64,000 nucleotides of DNA from Microvirga brassicacearum (GTDB taxonomy: Bacteria > Pseudomonadota > Alphaproteobacteria > Rhizobiales > Beijerinckiaceae), in NCBI RefSeq assembly GCF_008757455.1, contig NZ_VCMV01000079.1, forward strand, positions 200-64,199, in the 5' to 3' direction. Below the pieces are notes generated by a model. That model saw nothing but the letters and a program-made list of their open reading frames with translations. It was not told where the DNA came from and searched no databases. Position 1 is the stretch's first letter; the number at the start of each line of letters is the position of its first letter. Below, piece after piece: positions 43,996-53,328 of this stretch. A program made the translations under genes and the position numbers.

Positions 43996-44403
43996 TCATC
44001 TCACGCGACCGGTTGCCTGCGCTGACAACCGGCCGATGGCGACGATCTGGCGCAAGGAGCCGATCGTCGCCCGGATTTCGCTCACCGGTTCGATGACCCG
44101 CGTACCGCAATGTCTGATGGCCCGTTCGAGGATATCGTCCCCCGCGTCGGACAGACGATCAGCCTCATCGAACGCGCTCTGTGCCGCAAGAACGGAGGCT
44201 GCTTCCTCGGTCGGCGTTGCATTTCGGGAGGCCGCTGTCGCAATGCCATCGATTGCGATGGAGAGAGAGTTCAGCCGGTCCATGAACGGCGCAACCTGCG
44301 CAAGCGATGCCCGGCATTCGGCCGGGTTGGAGGGGGCGACCTGGGCAGCGGCGGGAACCGCTATCAGACCGGCCACGATGAGGCAGGCATGGGCGCATTT
44401 CAT
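43996..44403 (-). CDS. Small exported protein of unknown function
   Basis: 135 residues from the ATG at 44403, with a signal peptide (MKCAHACLIVAGLIAVPAAAQV). The mature part is predicted to be helical, with two cysteines (one in NPAECRAS and one in IRHCGTRV), perhaps forming a disulfide that ties two helices. It is convergent with the MBL gene. The fold resembles other four-helix periplasmic proteins, but I do not recognise a family. Confidence 0.65.
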   Translation of the reverse strand: MKCAHACLIVAGLIAVPAAAQVAPSNPAECRASLAQVAPFMDRLNSLSIAIDGIATAASRNATPTEEAASVLAAQSAFDEADRLSDAGDDILERAIRHCGTRVIEPVSEIRATIGSLRQIVAIGRLSAQATGRVR

Positions 44404-44756
44404 CGCTGACAATATGCGCCGTTACTCAATCACCGCCGAGGCTTTTTTGCATCCGTGCGAGTTAGACAGCGCCAGTGGTATTATAGAGTGAGGAAATTCT
44501 GCGTGCGGCTGGATTTAACAGCTGAAATGCAAAGCTTAGAGGGCTCGCCCAGAGGCGGCATTCTCACGGTTCGAAATCGTCCCAAGGCGATGTCAGGCCC
44601 CGGTGCGCCACGATACTGGCCGATCGCAACCTTGGCGGCAATAAAGTAGGTTCAGGCATCAGATTGGGGGGAGGGGCGGTGCACAAATTTGCAGCACGAG
44701 CGGATCCGCGGCTTCTTGTGACCGTTATTCCTATCGTCGATCGACAGGAGCAACGT
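44404..44756. other. Intergenic region, nothing recognised
   Basis: 353 bases between two divergent small exported-protein genes. Promoters for both are expected; no hairpin or small gene stood out. Confidence 0.4.
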
Positions 44757-45164
44757 ATGAACAAATTCGCAATTGTCGTCAGTGCCGGTCTCTTAACGCT
44801 CGGCGCTATCGGAGCCGCTGAAGCGCAGCAGCCCAATGCTATTCAAGGCACACCGGGGTCAATCTTCCCCAATGCGGCTCCAAATGAGGTCCACATCATC
44901 AACGGCGTGCCTTGCCGCACTGTTCTCGTACAAGGCACCAACACTCGGGTCCCGGTGGAGTGTGCCGGTGCCGTCGCGAGTGGCGTTTTCGATCCGAGCA
45001 CCACTGGCAGCATCCGGATCGATGAAATGAGTGGGCCTGCCCTTTCGGCTTCTCCATTCCCGTATGCAACTCCCAACGAGGTCCAGATCATCAACGGCGT
45101 GCCTTGCCGCACCGTGCTTGTTCAGGGCACCAACACCCGCGTACCGGTGGAGTGTGCTCGATAG
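44757..45164 (+). CDS. Small exported protein with a duplicated 29-residue motif
   Basis: 135 residues; AGGAG lies 7 bases before the ATG at 44757. A signal peptide (MNKFAIVVSAGLLTLGAIGAAEAQQ) is followed by two near-identical units running from PNEV to VPVECA (about residues 42-70 and 106-134), each with two cysteines (PCRTV and VECA). Nearly the whole mature protein is this unit twice, separated by a linker with FDPSTTGSIR. The DNA copies are also close, so the duplication is recent or maintained. The function is unknown; a secreted or periplasmic disulfide-linked protein is likely. Confidence 0.75.
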   Translation: MNKFAIVVSAGLLTLGAIGAAEAQQPNAIQGTPGSIFPNAAPNEVHIINGVPCRTVLVQGTNTRVPVECAGAVASGVFDPSTTGSIRIDEMSGPALSASPFPYATPNEVQIINGVPCRTVLVQGTNTRVPVECAR

Positions 45165-45184
45165 CACCTTGGCCTCACCAAACA

Positions 45185-45208
45185 GGCGCGGGTTTTCTAA
45201 CCCGCGCC
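45185..45208. terminator. Perfect 10-bp hairpin between convergent genes
   Basis: GGCGCGGGTT (45185-45194) and AACCCGCGCC (45199-45208) with loop TTCT, 20 bases after the stop of the gene at 44757-45164. It lacks a long T run on either side, but its position between convergent genes suits a bidirectional stop. Confidence 0.55.
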
Positions 45209-45272
45209 ATGAATCGCATGCCTTCCATCCAAGATGGCGCACCCGTTCATCAGCGGGGGCATAGTCGCTGAT

Positions 45273-45935
45273 TCAAGCAGCAAGCAACGTGGTCCGTGCC
45301 GCCGCCAGGATTTCATCGCTCGAAGGAAATTTACCCACTCCAGCCAAGCCCTCCGTAGCACCTTCGATGCTGGCCCAGCGCACGATGCCATCACGGTCGA
45401 TCAAGAACTGGCCTTTGAGCTGAGGCCATTGTCGCTCCATGTCGGCGTGGTCGATTTCATTGGCCGCATAGCCGTCAAGCTTTGCTACGGCCGCGGCAGC
45501 CTCGATGATCGGCAGCGGCTCCGGCAAAATTCCATCGGGATTGATGCGGATCTCGCCGAGCGCCTTCATGAGCTCAGGAGTGGACGAAGGTTTTGGCAGA
45601 CCAAACGCCCGGTGCGTGGTGAGCTCGGGGTCCGCAGCCAATCGAAATCGGGTTGGTCGAAACTTGAAATAGAGCCGAGCGTTCTCGGGTGGCGTGGCCA
45701 CGATCCCGAGGGTTTCAATGCCTGACGCCTTGAGCGCCTGTTCGGTCGTTCCAACCTGGGCGATGGCCCGCCGGCAGAAAGGGCACCACAGTCCGACGAA
45801 CAGTGCAAGGAACAACGGGGTCTTCCCCCGATAATCCCCCAGCGACACGATACCGGACCCGTCCACTGCGGGGAGCGCGAAGTCCGGCGCCGGGTCACCT
45901 GGGGAAATCGTCGGATGCAATTCGGAAATGGTCAT
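45273..45935 (-). CDS. AhpC/TSA-type redoxin (peroxiredoxin/thioredoxin-like)
   Basis: 220 residues with GGAG before the ATG. The thioredoxin-like core shows PAPDFALPAVDG and GLWCPFCRR, a CxxC active site in place of the single peroxidatic Cys of classic AhpC. The form fits thiol-dependent peroxidase or thiol-disulfide reductase members of the AhpC-TSA family. It lies 27 bases downstream of the large cyclase/ATPase gene on the same strand and is probably co-transcribed with it, which hints at redox-linked signalling. Confidence 0.83.
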   Translation of the reverse strand: MTISELHPTISPGDPAPDFALPAVDGSGIVSLGDYRGKTPLFLALFVGLWCPFCRRAIAQVGTTEQALKASGIETLGIVATPPENARLYFKFRPTRFRLAADPELTTHRAFGLPKPSSTPELMKALGEIRINPDGILPEPLPIIEAAAAVAKLDGYAANEIDHADMERQWPQLKGQFLIDRDGIVRWASIEGATEGLAGVGKFPSSDEILAAARTTLLAA

Positions 45936-45962
45936 TGTGAAACTCCTTTGTCTGCCGATCTC

Positions 45963-48900
45963 TCAAGAAAGAAACGGCAGGATGATAAGAGCGTCGGGCT
46001 CGATGCCGGCCCGCTCGCACACCTCCTGCGACTTCGCCAGGTAAACCTCAGCCATCGCTGTATTTCCGGCGTCGAGATTGAGGGTAGCGAGCCCATCATA
46101 GCATGGAAAGAGAAGCTGTGGGTCTCCAGCCCGCTCAGCCAGACTCAAGGCCTCCTCATACGCGGCGAGGGCTAAGGCGCGATCGCCGTGGCATTGATAG
46201 ATTTGTCCCAGGACGATCAGTGGCACTGCCAGATGATCAAGCAGCCCGAGCTTGCGGTCGAGGTTGATCGCCAATTGCGCCGCCTCGATTCCCTCCGCCT
46301 CGCAGCGATCCGTCAGCGCGCAATAGGCGACGGCAAGGTTCGCATAGAGCCGCGACTGGAAACCGAGATCGCCCACCTTCTTCGCAGTCTCGATGCCGCG
46401 GAGGCAGGTCTCGATGCTCCGGCGCGGGTCGAGTGAACTGTAGAGTACGGCGAGATTGGCGTAACCGCGGCAAGCCGCCTGCAGAAGGTCGTGTGTCTCG
46501 GCGAGCCGGATGCTCTGCTCGATCTTATTGACTGCGTCGATGGGCCAGCCCGTGCGTGCAAGCGCCACGCCCAACGTGTTGTAGGCCTGCACCCGCGTTG
46601 CCGCCGTCTCACGGGCGCGGCCGGGATGGGTTGGGGTCTCTTCCTCTCTCGCCGCTTCCGCGAGCGCCCGTTCGGCCCAGGCGATAGCGCCCGCGTTGTC
46701 GCCGACGCGAAATGCGAGTCGACCGAGTTCCTGGAAGAGCTGCGCCCGTTCGATTGGGCTGCCGTCCTCGCCCAACTGCTCGAGGCCCGCCGCAAAGCAG
46801 GCTGCCGCGTGCTCCCGATCGCCGGCCTCCCAGTGCAGGCCGCCGGTTTTGCGATGCAGGCGAGCGGCGCTTTCGCGATCTCCAGCCGCCTCGAGTTCCT
46901 GTCGCACCGCCTCATAATGCGCGAGAGCCTCAGCCCGCCGTCCGGTGAGCGCCCAGAGATCAGCAAGCCGCTCGCGCACCGTCCGCACCAGATCCTCGCA
47001 GGCCTGGCAGCCGGCGAGGGTGCGCAGAGCTCGCTCGTAATGGCGGATGGCATCATCGTTGGCGTAGACCGCGCGCGCCCGGTCGCCGGCCTCCATGAGG
47101 TAGCGCGCACCCTTGAGCTTATCCGGAGTGAGGCTCCAGTGATGGCCCAACGCCTCGAGGTCGCTCAGTCGCGACGGGTGACGGCCGACGGCGCGCTCAA
47201 GCGCGCGGCCCGCCCGTTCATGCAGCTCACTCCGGCGGGAAAGGAGGAGGTTCTCATAAACAACTTCATGCACAAGCGCGTGCGTGAACCGGTATCGCTT
47301 GCCTTCGCGGCCTTCTCCGGTCTCCTCGATCATGTCCGACTCGATCAGACGGTCGAGGGCGGTCGTGATGCTCCCTTCGTCGGTTGCGATGGCGTCGAGC
47401 AGCGCCTCGTCGAACGTCATGCCCAGAACCGCGGCCTCTTGGAGCAGCCGCCGGGCGTGGGCAGGAAGCCGATCGACCCGGGAGAGGAGCAGGCCGTGCA
47501 GCGTGGGCGGAATGTTCACTTCATCGCAGGCTCGCGTACAGGTCCACCGATCACCCCGGCGGACGAGCACTCCCGTACTCACCAGACTCCGAACGATCTC
47601 CTCGACAAATAACGGATTTCCTCCCGCCCGGGTCGCGACGAAGTGTTGAACGGATGCGAAGGCAGCTTCGTCGATCTGACCGAACAGGCGGATTACGAGC
47701 GCCTGAATCTCGTCCGAGGAAAGCGGGGCGAGCCGGATGATGCTCTGAGAAGCCCGGTTGACAAGAGGCGGAGGTGCGTCGGGGCGATGCGAGATCAGCA
47801 TCATCAGAGGCCGCTCCGCCAATTGGTCGACAATGTCCCGAAGCAATTCCACCGAGGCCGCGTCGGCCCAGTGGAGATCCTCGACGAGCATCAGGACCGG
47901 CCCGTGCTCAAGCCGCCGCTCGACAAGCGTACAGGCGGCCAGCACAATCTGGCGCCTAAGCTGCTCGGGATCGAAGTCGCGCGGGCGCCCCTCCTCGACC
48001 GCGAGCAGGTAGCTCAGCACCGGGACTATTACCCCCGCGACCTCGGCTGGAGCCCCGAGCGAGCGCAGGCCTGCCGCCAGCTTCTGTCGTGCAACATCGA
48101 GCGAGTCACCCGGGTCCAGCCGGTAAGCCTCGCGGAAGAGCGCCGCGAAGACCCCGTAGGGCGGTTCGCCCAAGGACGAGCAATCAGCCTTACGGATGGC
48201 GGTGCCAGCCAACCGGCCGTCGCCCTCAAGCCGCCTCAGAAACTCCGTGATCAGCCGCGACTTGCCCGTGCCTGCCTCACCCATGAGGCTAACGACCTGC
48301 GCGCGGCCACGCTGCATCCGGTCGTAGGCCCCGAGGAGTTGCTCCAGCTCTTCGGTGCGCCCGACCAGCGGGGACGCAAGCCCGTGGGCGGCAAGCCCGC
48401 GCGCCGATTGAGGTTCGGCGAGCGTGCCGACCAAGCGGTGGACCACCATCGGCATGGCCTTGCCGCGCAGCGCAAGTTGGCTGGCCGGCTGGAAGGCAAA
48501 GCGATGCCGGGTGAGGGCATGGGTGGCGTCCGATACCAGGATCGTCCCGGGCGCTGCCGCTCCCACAAGACGGGAGGCGGTGTTCACCGTGTCGCCTGTC
48601 ACATCGTAGGCCGCGCTGGCCGCATCACCGAGGCTGCCGGCCACGACCGGCCCGGTGTGAACCGCAATGTGCAGGGTCACCGGCTGTCCAAGGCGCGTGC
48701 GCCACTGCTCGCTCAGCACCGCGCCGCGGGCCAGCATGTCGAGCGCCGCATGGAGAGCCCGCGCGGGGTCGTCCTCATGAGCGACCGGTGCGCCGAAGAA
48801 GGCAAGAACGGCATCGCCGAGAAACTTCGCGACAAAGCCGTCATAGCGGGTAATCGCCTGGCTGAGGGATTCAAACAGCGCGTTCTGAAACGCGCGCACC

Positions 48901-49223
48901 TCCTCCGGATCGAGGCGCTCGGAGAGGGTGGTGAATCCGGAGAGGTCCCCGAACAGCACACTCACCTGCCGGCGGTCGACTTCCCGGCGCGGAATGTCCC
49001 GTCTCGCGGCCGGAGCAGTTTCCCCCGCGATCGGCGCGACACGAGCCCTCGATCCCGCCGGGATGGAGCCCTCGCTGATGGCGACCCCGCAACGAGGACA
49101 GAACGCGAATTCAGGCTCGCACGAGAAGCCGCACGCCGCGCAGATCCTCGGCTGTCGGCGGCCGCATTGCGGGCACGAGGCGAAGTCCGGTGATAGCTCG
49201 AATCCACAGCCGACGCACGTCAT
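45963..49223 (-). CDS. Zinc-ribbon, class III adenylate/guanylate cyclase, AAA-type ATPase and TPR protein
   Basis: 1086 residues from the ATG at 49223 (frame opens at 49316). Order: two zinc ribbons (Cys3, 6, 17, 20 and Cys28, 31, 42, 45); class III cyclase domain about 85-275 with the metal Asp93 in FGDLSGFT and Asp137 in FLGDAVLAFF; an ATPase domain from about 290 with Walker A GEAGTGKS and LMLVEDLHWAD; then about 450 residues of TPR-like helices. The layout matches the bacterial cyclase-ATPase-TPR group (similar to MalT/STAND-type regulators). It likely makes a cyclic nucleotide under control of NTP binding; the substrate (ATP or GTP) is not settled. Confidence 0.88.
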   Translation of the reverse strand: MTCVGCGFELSPDFASCPQCGRRQPRICAACGFSCEPEFAFCPRCGVAISEGSIPAGSRARVAPIAGETAPAARRDIPRREVDRRQVSVLFGDLSGFTTLSERLDPEEVRAFQNALFESLSQAITRYDGFVAKFLGDAVLAFFGAPVAHEDDPARALHAALDMLARGAVLSEQWRTRLGQPVTLHIAVHTGPVVAGSLGDAASAAYDVTGDTVNTASRLVGAAAPGTILVSDATHALTRHRFAFQPASQLALRGKAMPMVVHRLVGTLAEPQSARGLAAHGLASPLVGRTEELEQLLGAYDRMQRGRAQVVSLMGEAGTGKSRLITEFLRRLEGDGRLAGTAIRKADCSSLGEPPYGVFAALFREAYRLDPGDSLDVARQKLAAGLRSLGAPAEVAGVIVPVLSYLLAVEEGRPRDFDPEQLRRQIVLAACTLVERRLEHGPVLMLVEDLHWADAASVELLRDIVDQLAERPLMMLISHRPDAPPPLVNRASQSIIRLAPLSSDEIQALVIRLFGQIDEAAFASVQHFVATRAGGNPLFVEEIVRSLVSTGVLVRRGDRWTCTRACDEVNIPPTLHGLLLSRVDRLPAHARRLLQEAAVLGMTFDEALLDAIATDEGSITTALDRLIESDMIEETGEGREGKRYRFTHALVHEVVYENLLLSRRSELHERAGRALERAVGRHPSRLSDLEALGHHWSLTPDKLKGARYLMEAGDRARAVYANDDAIRHYERALRTLAGCQACEDLVRTVRERLADLWALTGRRAEALAHYEAVRQELEAAGDRESAARLHRKTGGLHWEAGDREHAAACFAAGLEQLGEDGSPIERAQLFQELGRLAFRVGDNAGAIAWAERALAEAAREEETPTHPGRARETAATRVQAYNTLGVALARTGWPIDAVNKIEQSIRLAETHDLLQAACRGYANLAVLYSSLDPRRSIETCLRGIETAKKVGDLGFQSRLYANLAVAYCALTDRCEAEGIEAAQLAINLDRKLGLLDHLAVPLIVLGQIYQCHGDRALALAAYEEALSLAERAGDPQLLFPCYDGLATLNLDAGNTAMAEVYLAKSQEVCERAGIEPDALIILPFLS

Positions 49224-49346
49224 TGAAAGACCCGCAGCTTGGAGAGCGGCCCTAGCGCTTAAGGTATCGGGCGGCCCCAAGTGCCCGATCTTAGCACTTG
49301 GACTTGCCAATCGCATGCACGAGCCCGCGAGAGGGGCGGCTTTGGA

Positions 49347-50168
49347 TCAGGGGCTCGTCCTCCTGCGCGAGCGGCCAGGCTGCCTGCTCGCCGGTTTGTC
49401 GGCCAACTCGATCCACGCCGGCGCGTGATCGCTTGCTTTCTCCCACCCGCGAACCTCGCGGTCGACATTCGCGGCGACAAGGCGCCCGGCAATCGCCGGG
49501 CTCAGCAGCAGGTGGTCGAGGCGCAAACCCGCGTCCCGCCCATAGGCGTTCCGGAAATAATCCCAGAAGGTATAAATCCGCTCATCAGGGTGGAGCTTGC
49601 GCAATGAATCGGTCCATCCTTGCGCAACGAGCCGGTGATAAGCGGCGCGCACCTCGGGCCGAAACAGCGCGTCGTCGAGCCAGCGCTCGGGTTTGTAGAC
49701 GTCCAGGTTCGTCGGCATGACATTGTAATCGCCCGCCATGACGACAGGGATATCGAGCGCGATAAGCCCGGCCGCATATTCGGTCAGTCTCTCGAACCAT
49801 CGGAGCTTGTAGTCGAATTTCGGTCCTGGGGCGGGGTTGCCATTGGGCAGGTACAGACAGCCGATCAAAAGGCCACCAATCGCTGCTTCGATGTAGCGGC
49901 TGTGCAAGTCGTCTGGATCGCCGGGGAGCCCACGGTTGGTCTCGATTGGCTGCGCGCCCCGTGCCAGGATGGCAACGCCGTTCCAGCTGTTCTGGCCGTG
50001 CCATACCGCGCCATAACCCGCTTTTCCGATCGCCGCTTCCGGAAACTTCTCTTGCGGTGCCTTCAATTCCTGAAGGCAAACGACATCCGGTCTGGCTTCC
50101 TGGAGCCATCGGAGCAGGACCGGCAAGCGTCCGTTGACGCCGTTGACGTTGAAAGTCGCGATTTTCAT
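49347..50168 (-). CDS. xthA: Exodeoxyribonuclease III family AP endonuclease
   Basis: 273 residues. Endonuclease/exonuclease/phosphatase motifs are in order: MKIATFNVNGV, CLQELKAP (metal Glu), GDYNVMPTNLD (catalytic Asp/Asn), RLDHLLLSP and SDHAPAW (Asp-His pair). It cleaves DNA 5' to abasic sites and trims 3' ends. A longer frame reaches 50378, but the protein start MKIATFN at 50168 is the normal one. It is followed by the cyclase gene 123 bases further on the same strand; the two need not be linked. Confidence 0.93.
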   Translation of the reverse strand: MKIATFNVNGVNGRLPVLLRWLQEARPDVVCLQELKAPQEKFPEAAIGKAGYGAVWHGQNSWNGVAILARGAQPIETNRGLPGDPDDLHSRYIEAAIGGLLIGCLYLPNGNPAPGPKFDYKLRWFERLTEYAAGLIALDIPVVMAGDYNVMPTNLDVYKPERWLDDALFRPEVRAAYHRLVAQGWTDSLRKLHPDERIYTFWDYFRNAYGRDAGLRLDHLLLSPAIAGRLVAANVDREVRGWEKASDHAPAWIELADKPASRQPGRSRRRTSP

Positions 50169-50381
50169 CGAGCAAGCCTTGCTCCGAGAAACGAGACACG
50201 GGCTTAGCTGTTCCGGCAACGGCGGAGCGAGCGCCAGCCGAAGCGGTGCCGCCCACATCGGCTTTTCTGGTCGCCGGACCATGGTAGGATGAGGGCAACG
50301 TTCCAAGACGCGAACGGTCCGAGGATCACGAAAATGGCATTCGGGAGCGTCGCGGCGGAATGCCAATATCGGAGGCAACCG

Positions 50382-50960
50382 ATGTCCTCAATGGAAGTCC
50401 GAACTGCGAGCCGTCAGGACGAGGGCCGTCTCACTGCCGCGATCCTTCTCGCCTTCAGTGCGGACCCCGCGGCTCGTTGGACGTACCCAGCGCCCGACGA
50501 CTACCTCCGGCATTTCCCCGAGATCATCGGGGCGCTCGGGGGGCGAGCATTCGATTGCGGAACCGCTCACTTCATCGGTGACGTACAGGCCGCCTCGCTG
50601 TGGCTTCCGCCCGGCGTAGAGCCTGACGAAGGTGCTTTTCTCGATGTTATTCACCGCACGATCCCGGAGCGGGATCAGGAGGCCCTGTTTGCGGTCATCG
50701 AGCAGATGGGGAAGTATCATCCTCACGAGCCGCACTGGTATCTGCCGTTGATCGGGGTCGATCCAGCAGTGCAACGAAGAGGTCATGGTTCACTTCTCCT
50801 CGAGCATGTCCTGGCGACCTGCGACCGCGACGGCAAGCCGGCCTATCTCGAATCCTCCAATCCGCAGAACATCCCTCTCTATCGACGACATGGTTTCGAA
50901 GTGCTCGGAACAATCCAGGTCGGCACCTCGCCGCCGATCACGCCCATGCTGCGCAGGTGA
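50382..50960 (+). CDS. GNAT family N-acetyltransferase
   Basis: 192 residues; GGAGG lies 6 bases upstream of the ATG at 50382, so the longer frame from 50289 is not used. The acetyl-CoA motif A is LIGVDPAVQRRGHGSLLLEHV (R/QxxGxG/A form), and the C-terminal NPQNIPLYRRHGFEVLG is the usual motif B. It acetylates an amino group on an unknown small molecule or peptide. The DUF4336 gene follows after 72 bases on the same strand. Confidence 0.88.
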   Translation: MSSMEVRTASRQDEGRLTAAILLAFSADPAARWTYPAPDDYLRHFPEIIGALGGRAFDCGTAHFIGDVQAASLWLPPGVEPDEGAFLDVIHRTIPERDQEALFAVIEQMGKYHPHEPHWYLPLIGVDPAVQRRGHGSLLLEHVLATCDRDGKPAYLESSNPQNIPLYRRHGFEVLGTIQVGTSPPITPMLRR

Positions 50961-51032
50961 CCTGACGGGAACAATCGCTTCAGCGGGTGTATTGGGCCTA
51001 GATTGTCGCGCTGTGTCCGACGGGCTGGGATC

Positions 51033-51767
51033 GTGAAGCCAGATCAAATTACCTATCCGCCGCTCAATGTCCCAAAAACGGTGATTGACGGGGTCTGGAT
51101 CGTCGATAGCGGTCCGCTTCGCGCAATGGGGCTGCCCATCCCCGTCCGCATGACGGTCATCCGTCTGTCGGGCGGCGCGCTTCTCCTTCACTCGCCGACG
51201 CCGTTCGACGTCCGGCTCAACGACGATCTCGAGCAATTGGGCCGCATCGAGCATCTCATCGCTCCCAACTCTGGCCACTGGACTTTCGTGAGGGAGTGGC
51301 AGGCGCATCATCCCGACGTCGTGACGTGGGCGGTCCCAGGGCTCCGGGAGCGTAGGCAGGTCCGCCGTTCCGGCATTCGTCTCAACCATGATCTCGGTGC
51401 AAGCGCGCCGGATGAATGGCGGGAGGAGATTGAGCAGATCATCGTGCCGGGATTGGCTGGTTTTGCTGAAGTTGTTCTTTACCATAAAGCCAGCCGAACA
51501 ATGGTTCTGACCGACCTTGTACAGAACTTCGAGCCGGAAAAGCTTCCGCGGCTGGTCCGTCCTCTCGCGCACCTCGCGGGCGTTACGGGCGGCAGAGCGC
51601 CCTTTTACCTGCGGACGATTGTCAAGTTGAAAGGGCTCGAGGCGAAAGCGGCGGCCGAGCGTCTCATTGCGCTTGGACCCGAACGCATCATCTTCTCGCA
51701 TGGCCAATGGTTCGAGGAGGACGGGACGGCGCGGTTGCGGAAATCGCTGGAATGGCTTCTCGACTGA
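51033..51767 (+). CDS. DUF4336 family MBL-fold-like protein
   Basis: 244 residues from a GTG at 51033. It has the MBL-like strand pattern (VIDGVWIVDSGPL, then MTVIRLSGGALLLHSP) and LIAPNSGHWTFVREW, where the HxHxDH motif is replaced by NSGHW, as in the DUF4336 group. Later IIFSHGQWF supplies another His. The lack of a full metal set suggests altered chemistry or a binding role. The function of the family is unknown. Confidence 0.78.
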   Translation: MKPDQITYPPLNVPKTVIDGVWIVDSGPLRAMGLPIPVRMTVIRLSGGALLLHSPTPFDVRLNDDLEQLGRIEHLIAPNSGHWTFVREWQAHHPDVVTWAVPGLRERRQVRRSGIRLNHDLGASAPDEWREEIEQIIVPGLAGFAEVVLYHKASRTMVLTDLVQNFEPEKLPRLVRPLAHLAGVTGGRAPFYLRTIVKLKGLEAKAAAERLIALGPERIIFSHGQWFEEDGTARLRKSLEWLLD

Positions 51768-51838
51768 AGCGGGGAAGGATCCGGCGAGCGCAGCGCCGCG
51801 ACGTGTGGTTCTCAAGGATGGCCGGAAACGGCGCCGGC

Positions 51839-53107
51839 CTATCGTCCGTCGGCGCAGGCTGCAGCTCTCCTGAGAAGAAAAGCCTTCTCGCGCTCGTTGG
51901 AGGTCAGGTCGGCCGCACGCTCGAAGTGGATCTTCGCTTCGGATAGCCGGCCCGCCCGGAACAGAAAATCTCCGAAGGCTGCGGGCAGGGGAGCATAGTT
52001 GCGCAATGCCGGGGACCGATCGATCCCCTCGAGGAGCGTCAGCCCGACTTCCGGGCCGAATGCCATACTGTGGGCCACAGCTCGGTTGAGGTCGACCACC
52101 GGCGAGGGCAGGACCGCTTGGAGCCTGTCGTATAGACCGGCGATTTGATGCCAGTCCGTCTCCTCCACCTTGCGCGCCCGCGCATGGCACGCGGCGAGCG
52201 CGGCCTGCAAGGCATACGGCCCGTCGGCGCCGCCCAAAGCCTCGGCGCGCTCGAGGGCGGCAAGACCGCTGCGGATCAGCACCCGGTCCCACCGAGCACG
52301 GTTCTGTTCGGTCAAGGGAACCAGCGAGCCGTCCGGTCCAGTGCGGGCGGCCAGTCGTGAGGCCTGGATTTCCATCAAAGCGAGAAGGCCGAAAACCTCG
52401 GGCTCCTCGGGCGCCAAACCTGCGAGAATACGGCCGAGGCGTTGGGCCTCGCCGCAGAGGGCCGGGCGGATCAGATCCTGGCCGACGGTAGCCGCATAGC
52501 CCTCGTTGAAGATCAGGTAAATGACTTCCAGCACCGAGCCGATGCGCTCTTCACGCTCCCTGCCACGCGGAACCTCGAAGGTGAGGCGGGCATTGCCGAG
52601 CGTCTTCTTGGCCCGAACGATGCGCTGGGCGATAGTTGCTTCGTTCGAGAGGAAAGCGCGGGCGATCTCACCCGTTGTCAGCCCGCCGATCAGGCGCAAG
52701 GTGAGCGCCGCGCGCGCCTCCGTGGACAACACGGGATGGCAGGCGATGAAGATCAAGCTGAGGAGCTCGTCGCCGACATCGTCGTCCATCGCCGACTCGA
52801 TATCCTCGACACTGGTGTCCTGTTCACCCTCAAGGTCGCGAACGAGCTCGGCGTGCTTGCGAGCGAGCATCTTGGTGCGGCGGAAGCCGTCGAGGGCCCG
52901 GCGCTTCGCCGCCGCCATCAGCCAGGCGCCAGGATTTCTGGGCACCCCCATTTTCGGCCAATCGGACAGAGCGGTCACGAGGCCGTCCTGGGCCAGTTCT
53001 TCGGCAAGGCCAACGTCCCGGACCATGCGCGCCAGGCCCGCAATGAGCCTGGCTCGTTCGATCCGGAACACCGTCTCGATCGCCTCATGGGTGTTGGTCG
53101 CCGCCAT
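51839..53107 (-). CDS. ECF sigma factor with C-terminal helical extension (ECF42-like)
   Basis: 422 residues, about twice the size of a simple ECF sigma factor. Region 2 is in the first 80 residues (RDVGLAEELAQDGLVTAL), region 4 near 140-175 (GLTTGEIARAFLSNEATIAQRIVRAKKTL). The last 230 residues form a TPR-like helical domain (RALE, ALAACHARA, VDLNRAVAHSM). This layout and the adjacent DGPF-domain gene on the same strand match the described ECF42 group, which lacks a classic membrane anti-sigma and uses its C-terminal domain for control. The target genes are unknown. Confidence 0.88.
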   Translation of the reverse strand: MAATNTHEAIETVFRIERARLIAGLARMVRDVGLAEELAQDGLVTALSDWPKMGVPRNPGAWLMAAAKRRALDGFRRTKMLARKHAELVRDLEGEQDTSVEDIESAMDDDVGDELLSLIFIACHPVLSTEARAALTLRLIGGLTTGEIARAFLSNEATIAQRIVRAKKTLGNARLTFEVPRGREREERIGSVLEVIYLIFNEGYAATVGQDLIRPALCGEAQRLGRILAGLAPEEPEVFGLLALMEIQASRLAARTGPDGSLVPLTEQNRARWDRVLIRSGLAALERAEALGGADGPYALQAALAACHARARKVEETDWHQIAGLYDRLQAVLPSPVVDLNRAVAHSMAFGPEVGLTLLEGIDRSPALRNYAPLPAAFGDFLFRAGRLSEAKIHFERAADLTSNEREKAFLLRRAAACADGR

Positions 53108-53328
53108 ATATCCCGTTTAGGGACGAGCGCGCGGCGAGGCAAGTTAGGGCGGGTCGTGGGTCCTCATTCGCGACGGCAGCTTTCCTGTTCGGCGAGCCCC
53201 CTGAGAACGCGTCGCCGCAGTGGCGGCGAGATCCCTCGACCAGTCGGTTGGCTAGCCCTGACCGAGTGTCAGGGCGCCAGTATCAGTCTGCGGCAAGAGA
53301 CGGCCGCGCCGCCGCGCCCGGCGAAGCG

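Noticed and set aside
47643..49193. 516-codon + strand frame opposite the cyclase/ATPase gene
   Set aside because: Antisense to conserved cyclase and ATPase motifs and Arg-rich; long only because of high GC.
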